From the NCBI RefSeq assembly GCF_000189635.1, contig NW_002476216.1:248001-312000 (forward strand): DNA of 64,000 bases, written 5' to 3'. The position numbers and the translations under genes were made by a program. The stretch is from Tetrahymena thermophila SB210 (taxonomy: Eukaryota > Ciliophora > Oligohymenophorea > Hymenostomatida > Tetrahymenidae). Below, in pieces: positions 48,870 to 61,078 of this stretch (the first letter of the stretch is position 1; every line of letters starts with the position of its first letter). Below the pieces are notes generated by a model, which saw only the letters and a program-made list of their open reading frames with translations, was not told the DNA's origin and ran no database searches.

Positions 48870-50635
48870 TACAAATTTTGAATAAAACTATTTAGATAAT
48901 TATTTTTATGAAACACACACTTCTTATTGCTTTATGAGGATAAAAAATATTTAATATATATCAATTTATAAATAAATTTTATATTTTATTCAATCAATTT
49001 TGTATTTTCTCTATCATTCACTCAGTTAGTTAATTAGTTATTTAGTCATTCAGCCAGTTATTCTGTTTGGATTAATACACTATCTTTTTTGTTAAATTTC
49101 TTCCTAAAAGTAAATTCATAAATTCATATTTGATAATTATAAAAATTTATTTTTTAATATTTATCATTAATTAAATATCCACTAAATTTATCTCCAATAT
49201 TTTTGAAAAAAAATAAATGATTTGATAGGAATAATATTTTTACAAACTAATTGAAGTAATTATTTATTTTTTAATGAATAAACTTATTTTCAATTTATTT
49301 TTATTTATAAAATTAATTAATTTGTAAGTTCTTAACTTTAATCTCATTAATTTATTAAAATTATCATTATTATAAATATTTTTTGTATTTTTAATTTTCA
49401 AATGTGGATGGATGCTGTTGATGCATATATACACTATTCATTTATGCTCAGAAATTATTTTCTAATTTATGCAACTTAGCAAATATTTTTTTTAATTTAA
49501 ATTTTACTTATTTATCAAATATTAGTTTAATTTATTTAAAATAATTTTTTGTAAAAAACAAACAATAAAAATGATAAATAATTTAAATAATTGTTTTCTA
49601 AAAGCTTAAAATTATTTTAAATTTATTTTATATCAATATTATTGAAATTTTTTAAAGTTCAAACAATATATATAATATTTTAAAAAATGTAAATATGTTA
49701 ATTTTGATTCACAAAATCTTTAGCTTAAAAATATCAAGTTATATATGTTAGCAGAAAACACATAAATAACAAATATTGCTTCTTAAAAATGAATTTTCTT
49801 CATAAATAAATACAAAAAAAATAATTATTTCAATAAAAAGGTATTTAAATTTAATATAAAAATGAATGACAAAAAATAATAAAAATATTGATTATAATTT
49901 TATGTGGGTAAGTAAAGATAATGAACCTCTTACAAGTTCAAATCTGAATCAGAATATTACATTTTTCCTACTAATTTTAAATTGAATTTACAATCAAACA
50001 AAAGTAATTTATTATTTATTTATTAAATATATCTATAAAAATAATTTCTTTCTTTTCTTATTCAATTTCAAATTTTAGTCTATTTTAATTTGGAAAAATA
50101 TGATATCAAACCAGCATAACATTATTTATAAATACATCATAAAATGAGCAGTTTTAGAGAGGGGGATTTTATAGAATCATAATCTGTAACATAATCGAAT
50201 AACTTTTAATTGATGCAATTACTAAATTTAATTAATATACTAAATTTTAGCCATTTAAAAACAATATTATTATATCTAAAAAAATACATTTTAAACTAAA
50301 GCTTTCAAAATAAATCCTTAAAGTATCTAAAAAATAAAAGAAGATATACTTTTCTGTTACTTATTTTTAGTAAATATTAACAAAAAAAAAATAAATTCAT
50401 TTTTAGGTAAAAAAGTTAAGCCTCATTTGAAGAAAGAAGACACTTTAGAGATAGAATCAACTAGATAAAAATAAGGTCCGCTATTTTAAAGATTATTTGA
50501 ATTCTTAAAGGTTATAAATTACTGATTGAAGGGTTTATATATTAAGTATATCTATCTATTTTTGATATAAAAATTTTAATTAATTAAACAAATTATAAAT
50601 TAACAAAAATTCTTTAAAAAAATACTGCTAGAAAA
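48870..50635. other. intergenic; second half is part of a duplicated segment
   Basis: 48870-49690 is ordinary AT-rich DNA with a TTAGTTAGTTAATTAGTTA tract near 49025. From about 49700 the sequence is similar to 51735 onward (upstream copy of the Nudix duplication). It includes two conserved blocks: ATGAGCAGTTTTAGA plus a GGGGGATT box at 50144-50168, and GTTAAGCCT...CACTTTAGAGATAGAATC at ~50415-50465. Confidence 0.5.
50144..50520 (+). other. conserved non-assigned block upstream of Nudix 1
   Basis: Two islands are kept between the duplicate copies although the DNA between them has drifted: 50144-50168 (ATGAGCAGTTTTAGAGAG, then GGGGG) and ~50410-50470. The second can be read as KKEDTLEIESTRQ or, in another frame, ASFEERRHFRDRINQ. 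It could be a tiny two-exon gene (ATG 50144, donor GTAACA at ~50186, acceptor TTTTTAG at ~50406), but the phases do not fit, or a noncoding RNA or 5' UTR. Copy 2 has the same islands at 52135-52160 and 52385-52445, with a 1-nt indel. Confidence 0.35.
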
Positions 50636-51246
50636 ATGGATAGACCAAAAATTGGAGTCGGTGTTTTTATTTTTAACAAAGATATTAATAAATTTTTGAT
50701 GTCAAAGAGAAAAGATTGTGGTAGAGTTGCTTTAATGGGAGGTCATCTTGAGAGATTTGAGACTATTTGTGAGTGCGCTTAAAGAGAAGTGCTAGAAGAA
50801 TCTAATCTGTCAATACCACTTTTACAGTAAGCTTATTACTTGATAATTTCTTTTTTAGCACCAAAAATCTATTCAAAATTTGACAAATGATTAAATTTAT
50901 ATTAAAATAAGAATTAATAAACTTCTATATGTATTTTGTATGTATCATTTATTTTTCAAAACTAATTTTTAAAAGTTACAGAGAATATCCTACTGCTTTT
51001 AATGCTATAAACAAAGAAGACAATTATCATTATGTAACTTTCTTTGCTGTAGCTATTAAACCTGATGATTAGGAATTTTCTAATACTGAACCTGAAAAAT
51101 AAGAAGATTGGGAATGGTATGGAGAAGAAGAATTTATTAAAGTATATAAGGAAAAGAAACTTTATTATTCTATTGAGTGTCTCTTTAAATCCTGCAATGA
51201 GGATTTCAATATATTGATTGAAAGAATTAAATAACTTATCAAATGA
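50636..51246 (+). CDS. Nudix hydrolase, copy 1
   Basis: Exons 50636-50826 and 50976-51246 give 153 residues. The Nudix box G-x5-E-x7-RE-x2-EE-x-G/x-U is visible as GGHLERFET, CECAQREVLEESN (from ~50738). The start (PKIGVGVFIFNKD) and size fit small NUDT15/MutT-like nucleotide pyrophosphatases. The acceptor at 50975 was chosen over an AG at 50981 because it gives HYREYPTAFN, matching copy 2. Substrate unknown; candidates are modified nucleoside triphosphates or related diphosphates. No targeting signal was seen. Confidence 0.88.
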
Positions 51247-52605
51247 TTTTTTATAAATTTATCTTTAATCTTATTTATTAGTGAAATTTATTGATAGATA
51301 AATAATTGCTTTTGTATGATTAGATTACTTGATTTCATTTATTAAAAAACAAACTTTTAATTTATAAAATTTTTATATTTTATTCATAAATTTAATTATC
51401 TTTATTACTTGTATTTGATGCAATTTTAAAAATGCATTTGTTTTATAAACAAACGATTGGTATAATTAAATATATAAATATATCATTATTTTGATAAAAA
51501 TGTTGCTTATATTTAAAAATCCTATTAAAAAGTATAATTCTTATTTAAGTAGAAATAAAAAATTATTATATTATATCATTGTTATTGTTTCAGATTGATT
51601 AGTTAATTAATTAATAAATAATTATTTCAAATTTAAATATTACTGCAAAGCATTTAATTGATAGAATTTATTATAAATTTTGAAAATATTAAATCATATC
51701 TTTTCAATTTTTATTGAAATTTTTTTGCAAATTTGTTAATTTTGATTAATAAAGTGTTTAGCTTAAATATATAAAATTATATAAGCCAGCATAAAATGCA
51801 TGGATGGATAATAATTAATGATCCTTAAAAATGAATTTTGTTAACTAAGAAATACTAAAAAAATTATTTAAATAAAAGTTATTTTAATTTATCATTTTGA
51901 ATTCTAATAAAAATAAATCACAAAAATAATAAAATACTGATTATAAAATTATGTATTTACAATCAAGCAAAAATGATAAATATTATATCTATTTAGCTCT
52001 CTGTTAAATAGATTTCAAAAAAATAATTTCGCTTTTTTTTATGGTATTCAGTTTCAAGCTTTAGTCTATTTTAATTTTGGATAAATAATATATATTAAAC
52101 CACTAGAACTTTATTTATACATTACACCGCGAAATGAGCAGTTTTAGAAAGGGGGATTGTTTAACTTTATAATCTGTAACAAAATTAAATGACTATTGAT
52201 TTATGTATTTACTAAATTTATTTAATTTACTCAATTTTAGTAGTTTTGTCTGCATAAAAATATGTTTTAAAATAAAATTTTAATATAAATCCTTAAAGTA
52301 ATTAAAATAAAAGAAAAAATACTTTCTTGTTACTTATTTTTGTAAATATTTATAAAAAAAGTACAAAGTTTATTTTTAGATAAAAAAGTTAAGCCTAATT
52401 TAAAGAAAGAAGACACTTTAGAGATAGAATCAACTAGATAAAGATAAACACCGCTTTTAAAGATTATTTGAATTCTTAAAGGCTATAAATTACTGAGTGT
52501 ATGGTTTATATATTAAGTGTTTATATTTTTAATATAAACTTTCAATTATTAAAACAAATTATAAATTAACACAAATAAATTCTTTAAAAAAATACTGCTA
52601 GAAAA
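51247..52605. other. spacer between the Nudix copies
   Basis: 51247-51730 is AT-rich 3' flank unique to copy 1. From ~51735 the duplicated segment restarts. Contains the second set of conserved islands (52135-52160, 52385-52445). Confidence 0.5.
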
Positions 52606-53280
52606 ATGATTAGACCAAAAATCGGAGTTGGTGTTTTTATCCTAAACAAAGATCTTAATAAATTCTTGATGTCAAAGAGAAAAGATTGCGGCAGATTTGC
52701 TTTAATGGGAGGTCATCTTGAGAGATTTGAGACTGTTTGTGAGTGTGCTTAAAGAGAAGTGCTAGAAGAATCTAATCTGTAAATACCGCTTTAAGAGTAA
52801 GTTTATTGATTGCTAATTTCTTATTTAGCATCAAAAACCTATTAAAAATAAATTTGAAAACTCATTAATTTTATATTAAAATAAGAATTAATTAACTACG
52901 ATTTGTATTTAAAGTGTAATTTTTTTTTAAACTAATTTTTAAAAGGTACAAAGAATATCCTATTGCTTTTAATGTTATAAATAAAGAAGAAAATTTTCAT
53001 TTTGCAACTTTCTTTGCTGTAGCTGTTAAACCTGATGATCAAGAATTTTCTAACACTGAACCTGAAAAATAAGAAGATTGGGAATGGTATGGAGAAGAAG
53101 AGTTTATTAAAGTATATAAGCAAAAGAGACTCTACTATTCTATTGAGTCTCTCTTTTAGTCTTGCAATGAGGATTTCAATATATTAATGGATAGAATTAA
53201 ATAGCTTATCAAATGATTTTTATATAAATTTATGTATGATTGATTATGTTACTTAATTAGTTTATTAAAAAACTTTTAAT
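51735..53280 (+). repeat. segmental tandem duplication, downstream copy
   Basis: Counterpart of 49700-51330 and in the same orientation; see that entry for the shared landmarks. Homology fades about 60 bp after the Nudix stop codon. Confidence 0.8.
52606..53216 (+). CDS. Nudix hydrolase, copy 2
   Basis: Exons 52606-52796 and 52946-53216, 153 residues, with the same exon and intron lengths (191, 149 and 271 nt) as copy 1. The Nudix box is intact (GGHLERFET, CECAQREVLEESN). Differences from copy 1 are scattered and mostly conservative: MIRPKIGVGVFIL at the start, FAL for VAL before the box, YKEYPIAFNVI after the intron. No sign of decay, so both copies are probably active. Confidence 0.87.
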
Positions 53281-54271
53281 TTATAACATTTTTATATTTT
53301 TTTCATAAATATTAACATCTTTTTTACTTGTAATTGATACAATTTCTAAAATAAATAAGTTTTTTTCATACACAACTTTTAATTTAATATTCTACAAATT
53401 AATTCATAAATATCTATGCAAGTAAATATTAAAACCAAAATCATAGAATTTTATTTTAATTAATATTATAAATCTAAAATAAATATAGTTATATTTGATG
53501 TAATTTTTATGAAAACTATAAAAAATTATATTTATTTAAATTATATTATATTAGATAATAAAGTTTATTTTTTAGTGAATTATAGAGAAGGGAATCAATT
53601 ATAAAATTAATTTACTCAATAAAATAAAACTTCAAAAAAAACCTAAAACAAACATGATATTTTATAGGTCATAAAAACAAACCCTCTCATTTAATGAATT
53701 TTAATTGACACTTTACCTTTATTTTATTTTCAAATAATTTGAAATAAAACTATTTCTAATTCTTTTTACAATGGCTTTGATAGTTCGTTTATATTTTTGC
53801 TTTTATTAAAATATATTAAACTTAAAGAAAAAAAATGAATACAATTAAATATTTTAAGCAAATTAATATTGAATTGAATTAGTTTTATGAAGGGATTAAA
53901 TAATGATTTTATGATGTTCAAGCAAGCTATTTTGAAATTTGATGTAGAAATAAGACTAAATAGAAGATCTACTTAAATAAATTGCGAGCAGCTTAATTTT
54001 TTATATATAAATAAAGTAAAAAGTATAGAAGGTCATGTATCTTTTATATTCTTTATTCTATTCCTTGAATTTTTCATTAATATTTTTTATTAAACAAATT
54101 TATCATATTAAATCAAAAGATATTTTTCGCTGAAGATTTGGATATTAAAAGCAAATTAATTAATTAGTTAATTAATTAATTATTAATAATTTACAATATC
54201 AACACTAATCATAAATATTAAAATATACCTTTGAAAGTTATTTAAATTACATAAAACTAGGTTCATCTAAA
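53217..54271. other. intergenic with a short coding-like ORF
   Basis: Mostly AT-rich. 53888-54040 on the plus strand has a coding-like stretch (MKGLNNDFMMFKQAILKF, then VEIRLNRRSTQINCEQ) with an ATG, but no recognisable family, no clear end and no splice partner. An ATTA run occurs at 54155-54185. Presumably holds the eIF2B gamma promoter. Confidence 0.4.
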
Positions 54272-56588
54272 ATGTAGTAGAATTATTAAGTTGTTATATT
54301 AGCCGGAGGGTAAAATAATTTATTTATTTATTTAGTGAAATGATATTTATATTTTTTATATTAAGTATAATTTGATTTGTTTTTGTTAAAATTTAGTTAA
54401 GGTACTGAATTGTATCCTCTTTGCGAAAGATTCCCAAAGGCTCTTTTACCAGTTAACAATAAGCCTCTGATTATTTACTAGTTAGAAAAATTAGAAAGCA
54501 ATGGATTTACAAGTAATAATTATGAAAAAACAAACAGCTTTAGCCAAATAATAGAAAGCAAATTTTCTTCTGATTTCAAATTATCATTTAAATATAAAAA
54601 TAGATGTGCTTATACTTACCTCTAAGAACACAAGTAAAATTGAAAGATATATAAAGGAATATTACTAAGGCTAGGTTAAATATGAGTTGATAACAATTCC
54701 AGATGAAAAAAAAGAAACATTTGAAGCAATCAGACATGTTTCAAATAAAATAAATGTAATTAATTACTGCAATTAATTCTACGTTTTTGAATAAAAATAC
54801 AAATCAAAAATATGAAGATTATTCAAACTAATAAAAACATAGTTATTAAGAATACAAAAATAAATGACTTTAATTTAGATAAATGGATATTTTTGTGAAA
54901 AGTTAAGCTTTTCTAGAAAATGCAAGCAATTTGCATATTATTAGTTGCTAAATATATACTTTTAATTTTTTAAATTCAAAAATTTTTATAAACACAGAAA
55001 GACTTTATTCTTATTGCTTGTGACTCAATTACTGATTTAGGCTTAGACGATGTAATCGAATAGCATATTTTAACTGGAGCTTATTTGACAGCTGTTTTAA
55101 AGGAAGATAAAGTTGATGAAGAAAATAACAAAATCATCAACCCAAGTTCTTCAGCTGTAAAATATTTAGTTTATTATATTGAATGCTAAAAAAAATAATT
55201 AATATTAATCAGGATAACCATGATGTATTCCTTATCGATGAGACAAATAATAAGATTTTGTATGTGAACTCTTTCTATGAAATAAAAGAAAATGGATTAA
55301 AAATAAAAAAATCTATTTTGGCAAGCAACCCCGAAGCAAGCATTAAAACTAATCTTTTTGATTCCCACATATATATTTGCAAAAGACAAATCCTTTAAAT
55401 ATTGTGTAAATTAGAAAAGAAGGTAAGTGATACAATTTCTTCTTGGAAAGAAGATTTGTTCCCATTTTTAGTAAGAAATCAGTAAAACTAAAACTTACTC
55501 GAACTCTTGGATGAGATTAAAAAGAGTGAACACGAAGAAGAAGAATAACAATATGGTTTACTAAACAAAGATGAAAGCAGTGAAGAAAAAATATCTAATA
55601 TTCCCATAATAGCTTTTATAACTAATAAAAATTACATTAAAAGAGCTAATAATATCAAAGATTATATATAAGGAAACTTCGATTGTATTAAAACTGATAA
55701 AGTCATGCCAGAATCCTATGTTGAAATCTTCTAAAATAATGGTATCCCTCTTATCTCTATCTAAGAATCTGATATTAAGTATTATTTAAATTATTTATTT
55801 TATTTTCTCATAAATTAATACAAATAAATAATATTTATATCATATTTATGTAATCGATCATAAATATCATTTATAATAATTAAATTTCTAAATTAATTTT
55901 AAGAATTAAAAAAATTAACCATAAATTCTCATTTATTAACACCAAACCCCTTCTTTTATAATCAAGTTTGTTTTGTATACTTTTCAAAAATATTTTTGGA
56001 TTTAATCTATTATTTTGGAATTAATAAAAGAGGATTTGTGGTAAATTTGAATTTTCTTAATAAAAATATAAATAACTAGAAAAAATAAAAAATTTATTAA
56101 TCAATATTAATTTTATAAAATTAGAATTAACTAAAGTAATATTGCTGATAAATCATAGATAGGTCCTAAAGTATAAATTAATAAATCTATCATTGGACCA
56201 TAATGCAAGATTGGAGATGGTGTTAAAATTTCTAACTGTATTATATTTAAAGAAGTCACCATTGAGTAAGGGTAAATTACAATTAAATTAATTAGTTTTA
56301 TATAAATTAAAATTTAAGTTCATTGATAAGTAATCCATAAAATAACAAAAAAATTAGCTAGCTAGCTAACTAACTAACTAAATAAATAAATAAATATAAA
56401 CATATAAAAACAAACAAATAATTTATTTTTTATTAAATTTAAGATGCGTCTTATAAAACTGTATCATTGGAAACAAAGCCACTATTAAGTAAAATTCTAA
56501 ACTTAATGACTGTTAGATTGGTGTTAATGGTGTTGTAGAAGCAAACAGCTCTCTTTCTGCTGAAGTTGTTGTTCAAGAAGACAATTGA
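54272..56588 (+). CDS. EIF2B3: translation initiation factor eIF2B gamma subunit
   Basis: Seven exons, 54272-54309, 54397-54512, 54604-54755, 54998-55156, 55213-55778, 56137-56271 and 56444-56588, phase into 436 residues (family ~450). The start VVILAGGQGTELYPL and KALLPVNNKPLIIYQLE are the nucleotidyltransferase-like domain, followed by DFILIACDSITD and LFDSHIYICKRQIL, as in eIF2B gamma. The C-terminus has hexapeptide I-patch repeats (SQIGPKVQINKSIIGPQCKI, then CIIGNKATIK and DCQIGVNGVVEA). In eukaryotes gamma forms the catalytic subcomplex with epsilon and helps exchange GDP on eIF2. GMP-mannose pyrophosphorylase is a relative, but the middle and end fit gamma better. The largest intron (55779-56136) contains a hairpin element. 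Confidence 0.85.
55930..56048. repeat. imperfect inverted repeat inside an eIF2B gamma intron
   Basis: Left arm ~55930-55959 (contains TTATTAACACCAAACC and CTTCTTTTAT) pairs imperfectly with the right arm ~56021-56048 (contains ATAAAAGAGGATTTGTGG). The AT-rich loop is ~60 nt. The TTAACACCA core and GAGGATTT core are shared with the hairpin at 8348-8445, which suggests the same small nonautonomous element family. Confidence 0.5.
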
Positions 56589-56813
56589 TTCATTTTTGTT
56601 ATAGGGAGATAAGGGCATATTTTTAAAATAAGATTCGATTTTAAATAGTTATATTTTTTTGAAAATTTAATAAGTACACATTTTTAATATCTATCTGTAT
56701 TTGTTTGTTTTTAGTTTCAATAAAATATTATTTTAGATAAAAAAATAAATATTATTTATTTATTTTAGAATTTTTTGTAGCATTTTAAGTTATTTTAACT
56801 AGTGTGGAGCAAA
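56589..56813. terminator. convergent 3' region
   Basis: 225 bp between the stops of eIF2B gamma (plus) and the RING/B-box gene (minus). AT-rich with AATAAA-like strings on both strands, so both transcripts probably end here. No specific signal can be proven. Confidence 0.35.
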
Positions 56814-59800
56814 TCAAATATGAATATTACAAAGAAGCTAAATGTTCTTTAATTTATCTTTCTTTTTATAGATTTAAATATTGTTATTAAGTAGATATAT
56901 ATTTTTTAAGGTTTCATTTTTAGATAAATAATTTAAGATGTCATCAAAGCAATTTTCTGTGCATAGATTGCTAGTTAAATTTAATGTGTGTATCTTTTGA
57001 TTACTCTTTTCCAAACCCAGTAATATGTGCTACAAACCAATATCACTAATTTTGTTCTTAACTAGCTTGATACTATCAATTTATAGTTTCGTCTTTCCTA
57101 ACTCTATACCTAGTTCTTCACATTCTTAGTCATTTACATCTTTTTTAAAATAGGTTTTAAAAATCAATATAAATAAAATAATTTAATATTACCTTCACTT
57201 ACTAATTCTATTTAATCTATGTACTCATTTTATTTTAACTTTTAAAGCAATATTTTAAGTTTTTCAGATTTCTTTTTGTAAGCATTTTTACGTTGTGTGT
57301 GAGGAGATTGAGTTTGTTATTGTTGTTGTTGTTGACTTACTGATTTATTGCTTACGTTGCTTTTGTTTGGTGACTTGATGAATTTTAATGAATTATTTTT
57401 GATAGAGTTGTTATTCTTTTTTACTAAATTATGATTAGAATTTTATTCGGTGGCAGTTGCAGAGATAGAGTTGTATGTGTCTTCATTATTACTCATGCGG
57501 GTTGGTAATGTTTTACTAAGATCACTATTTTACTAATTTATATATGAATGATTATTGATCTAGTCTTTTGTTTTAATTATTTCGCTTCCATTTTATCTTT
57601 GAATTTTCTTTGTTGGAGTTAGAGATTTCTTTATACTAGCATAATCTTGATAATGATCAGCATTTGTGTAATGAGATCTAGCACTCTTTATTTCTAAGTT
57701 ACTTTGTCTTAAATCTGAACTTTTTTTCATTTTTCCATATTAAGACGTTTCGAAATCATTAAGTTTAAAAGGAGATCTATTTCTAGATTTATTTAAAGTA
57801 GAGTTACTAATTTAACTATTTCTAATCTAACTGTTATCTCTTTTTTCACTGAAAGGATTTTCTAATTACAGTTAAGATTTTTTTATGTCTCTTGTGAGGG
57901 ATTTTTCCACTACGGCTTATATTTTACAGCTATCATGTACTGAAGCAGGTCCATTTTTGAAGTATAGTAATCCACTACCATCCATTTTAATATCAGAGAT
58001 ATTTTATATGAAGGGCTTATTTTATGGTGATAAATTTTAATGATTTATAATAGTGATGTATCCATTATTAATGCTGTTATCAAATTGAGTCTTGCTTCCA
58101 TTTTCAGCATCATTGGCAAAAGGATATATTTAATGCTGTCTGTCTGATTCGTTGCTATTTATTACGACACTATTAAACATACTTTCTTTTAGAGCTGTGC
58201 TTTTAACAAATTCTAATTAATTATCCAAATTTGACAGTAATAATTTATCTTTGCTTAAAGCACTCTCTTATAATTAAGGTATAATATTATTTTAACGATA
58301 TTATCCTAACTATGCTACTATAGAATCAACATTTTCTAAACTAACTTCCTCCTTTTATTATTAGTTACTTTCTTTGTACTTTGACTTGAATTTTTAGCTT
58401 TTTGAAAAAATACAAATATTTTTTTTAATTTTTCAATAATAATTTTACCCCAATGAGTTTTAGCGAGAGCTTGATTATGTGTTACTGTTTTTTCTGTTTG
58501 TGATAAAGTAATTACTTGACTTCATATTTTATTTATTAGTAAGAGCTTGATGAGAACTAAGAAATTATTCAGTTGGAGTCTAATTAGGAGTTCCTAGAAT
58601 AGCTTTTATTTCTTATGGAGAAAGTTAGAAGAATTGAGTGTTACTGAGAATTTCCTTTTAATTTTCTAAAGTTAAATTTTGGATGCTTTTATGAATAATA
58701 TCGCTTTCGTTTTGTAAAAACTGTATAGACATGCAATTTTCAATAATTGTTTAAACAGAATCTGAGAAAGAAAAGCAAATATTCTCTAAATAATCACCAA
58801 TCAATTTAACAGGAAATTAGATAAGATTGTGGTATTCTATTTCTAGTTCATTTCCAGATATTAACAATTTTTCCAAGTTAAGGAACAGATCAAAATCAAC
58901 AGAATTAATTCTATCTAAGCTTTCTTATTAAACTCTAAGAGTGTCAATCCTTTATTTTCAATATAAGATCTATTAAAAAAAGAGATAATTTTTGTTAAAT
59001 TACATCTAATTCCAATTGTAAATTTTATCGTAGGTTTCCTTGAAAGTATGGTTTTTGAATTTCCTAAACTTCTCTTCAACTTATTCAAAAAACTTTTCTA
59101 TTTCATCATAGCACTTTTACTCAGAATATTCAAGCAATTTTTAGAACTCCTATGAAATAAAAAAAGTTAATTAAAATTTGAATCATTAAATGTCAGAAAT
59201 TAATAGAAAATATAAGTCATTTATTTTATTCCTTGAGTATTTTTTATAGTTAACAAATAAATATTTTTTTAAAAGAAAATATTAAGAACTAATTTTATTC
59301 ATTGAGTAATTTATTTTTTATATTGAACATATTTTCTTTAAAAATAAATTTTATTATAATAAGTAAAATTAAATTTTGTTTTTATCTAAACATACTATAC
59401 TTTCTGCTAATTAACAATTAAAGGCTGAATTAAAAATATTTTAAATTTAAATTAATCTAGAAAAGTAAGTAACATTTTATTTTTAATTTAGTTTGTTGGT
59501 CTAAAATAAATTAACTTATTTTTATTTAAAAATAGCAGTTTGTTTTTCTTGTTTAATTTTTAATTTTGTTTTTTTGCTGGGTCTATATATTTATTGACTT
59601 AAGTAACTGCTTATAGCTAATTTTTTTTATGTAAATTAATCTACCTCGAATTTTAGGCGTGTATTTGACTTAAATAATCCTTTTTAATAGTTAATTTTGC
59701 TGCAGATGTTATTCTAAAAATTATCTTCCATTTTATTCACAAAGTCCTCTTTAGTTAATTGAATCTTTTGTTTTATTTTTACCATCTGCTCTAAGCCATT

Positions 59801-60617
59801 TTTATTTTTCTTCTTCATTTCATCCTCTGGAATCACTGTATGATTTTTATGATTTCCGAAAATTGCACAATGTGCACAAATCTAAAATTTATAAATTAAA
59901 TAAATGATTTTAATGAATTAAAAATTACAAAAGCTTGGATGCTTTTAATAAAAATATCATTGTTTGATTACCTTTTATTAGCATTGTAGGCATCCTAAAT
60001 CCTATGCTTTCCCATGAACCTAGCACTACTACTACTACTATTAGGACTTTAAAGAATACTTATTTGAAGACATCTATGGTTTAATTTCTTGAGAAGAACA
60101 AGGAATCATGTTCTTATCAATAAAAGATTATGCTGATTAAATTGATTTTTGGCTCAAAACTTCTGCCATCTGAAAGGGCTTTTGCTAAATAACACCAAAT
60201 GAGCTCTATTTTTGATTTTCCTAATGTTACACAATTTTGAGGATAGATATATTCTTTGGGAAATTGTTTATAGAATCTCTGTTGCAAAGAATAATGTCCC
60301 TATATTATTTATTAATTATATTATATTCTATCACAAAAATTCATACTAAAATGCTGAATATCTAATCCAAATTAATATATTTTTTTATATTTTTTGATTC
60401 TTCATTAAAATATTCAGTAAATTTTAATTGATTGATTAATTGATTACCCATCCTCTGGACATTTAAACGTATGTTTTGAATTAACTAAATTCTTTATTAT
60501 GCAATCTTCACAATAAGTATGACCGCAATCAGGTATCATCCTTGGTAGTCTATTTGTCTAATTAAATTAATAACTACATATTGAACAAATGAGAGCCTAA
60601 TTATTTTGTTAATCCAT
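56814..60617 (-). CDS. RING finger / B-box (TRIM-like) protein
   Basis: Seven exons, 60617-60448, 60299-59972, 59881-59645, 59149-59004, 58949-58449, 58397-57193 and 57139-56814, phase into 970 residues. An N-terminal RING is seen as ICSICSYQFNQ, PDCGHTYCEDCI and a closing FKCPEDG. After ~110 residues, with a run of Gln encoded by TAG, comes a B-box: CQVHGKAQDLGCLQCQQ, then ICAHCAIFGNHKNH. A Lys/Glu-rich helical region follows (GLEQMVKIKQKIQLTKEDF; EFQKLLEYSEQKC), as in the coiled coil of TRIM proteins. The long exon 58397-57193 is Ser/Asn-rich and disordered. The last exon has leucine-rich helices resembling an LRR (KNKISDIGLQHILLGLEKSN, IHTLNLTSN). RING/B-box/coiled-coil proteins are usually E3 ubiquitin ligases; the target is unknown. 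Confidence 0.85.
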
Positions 60618-61066
60618 TTAGAAATATTGAAGCTAGCTAGCTAGTTAAAAGTGTAAATTAAACTTTTTTACTGAAAATTATTATTGAAGATTTAGATTAT
60701 GAAGATTCACTAGAAATAAATATATTGGTAGATAGATATATAGATAATTAGATTAATTGATTGATTTATTATATGATATTTCGCAAAAAAGCAAGTGAAT
60801 AAATAAATTTTTGATTAAGTTAAGCACTAAAAAGCTTGAAAGTAGGTGAAAATTGATTTAATTAAATTAAGAATACCATCATAATTAAAATAGATATAAA
60901 ATTTAATACATAATAAAAATAAATAAACTGTTATTATTTATTGCATGCAGTTTAATTTTAATTTTCACTATTAAATTTTATCAATAAATTAAAATAAATA
61001 TTCTATCGCAATTAATTGTTTTCTCTTATTTTTAGTCATACAGTCAGTAGCCAATCAATCAATCAA
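60618..61066. other. short intergenic region with tetranucleotide repeats
   Basis: Separates the 5' end of the RING/B-box gene from the 3' end of LRR gene C (both minus). Contains GCTAGCTAGCTAG at ~60635 just before the RING gene ATG, a GATA run at ~60730-60745, and the start of an ATCA microsatellite at 61052. No gene seen. Confidence 0.5.
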
Positions 61067-61078
61067 TCAATCAATCAG
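61052..61078. repeat. ATCA microsatellite containing a stop codon
   Basis: About six ATCA units followed by GTC. The TGA of LRR gene C (61067-61069) is formed by this repeat on the minus strand. Confidence 0.8.

Larger units (their letters stand above)
49700..51330 (+). repeat. segmental tandem duplication, upstream copy
   Basis: Matches 51735-53280 in order: TTAATTTTGATT...AGCTTAAA, the ATGAGCAGTTTTAGA box, AATCCTTAAAGTA, GTTAAGCC...GAAGACACTTTAG, TACTGCTAGAAAAATG and the whole Nudix gene. The ATG-to-ATG period is 1,970 bp. Exons are nearly identical, introns and flanks diverged. This is a gene duplication old enough for noncoding DNA to drift. Confidence 0.8.
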
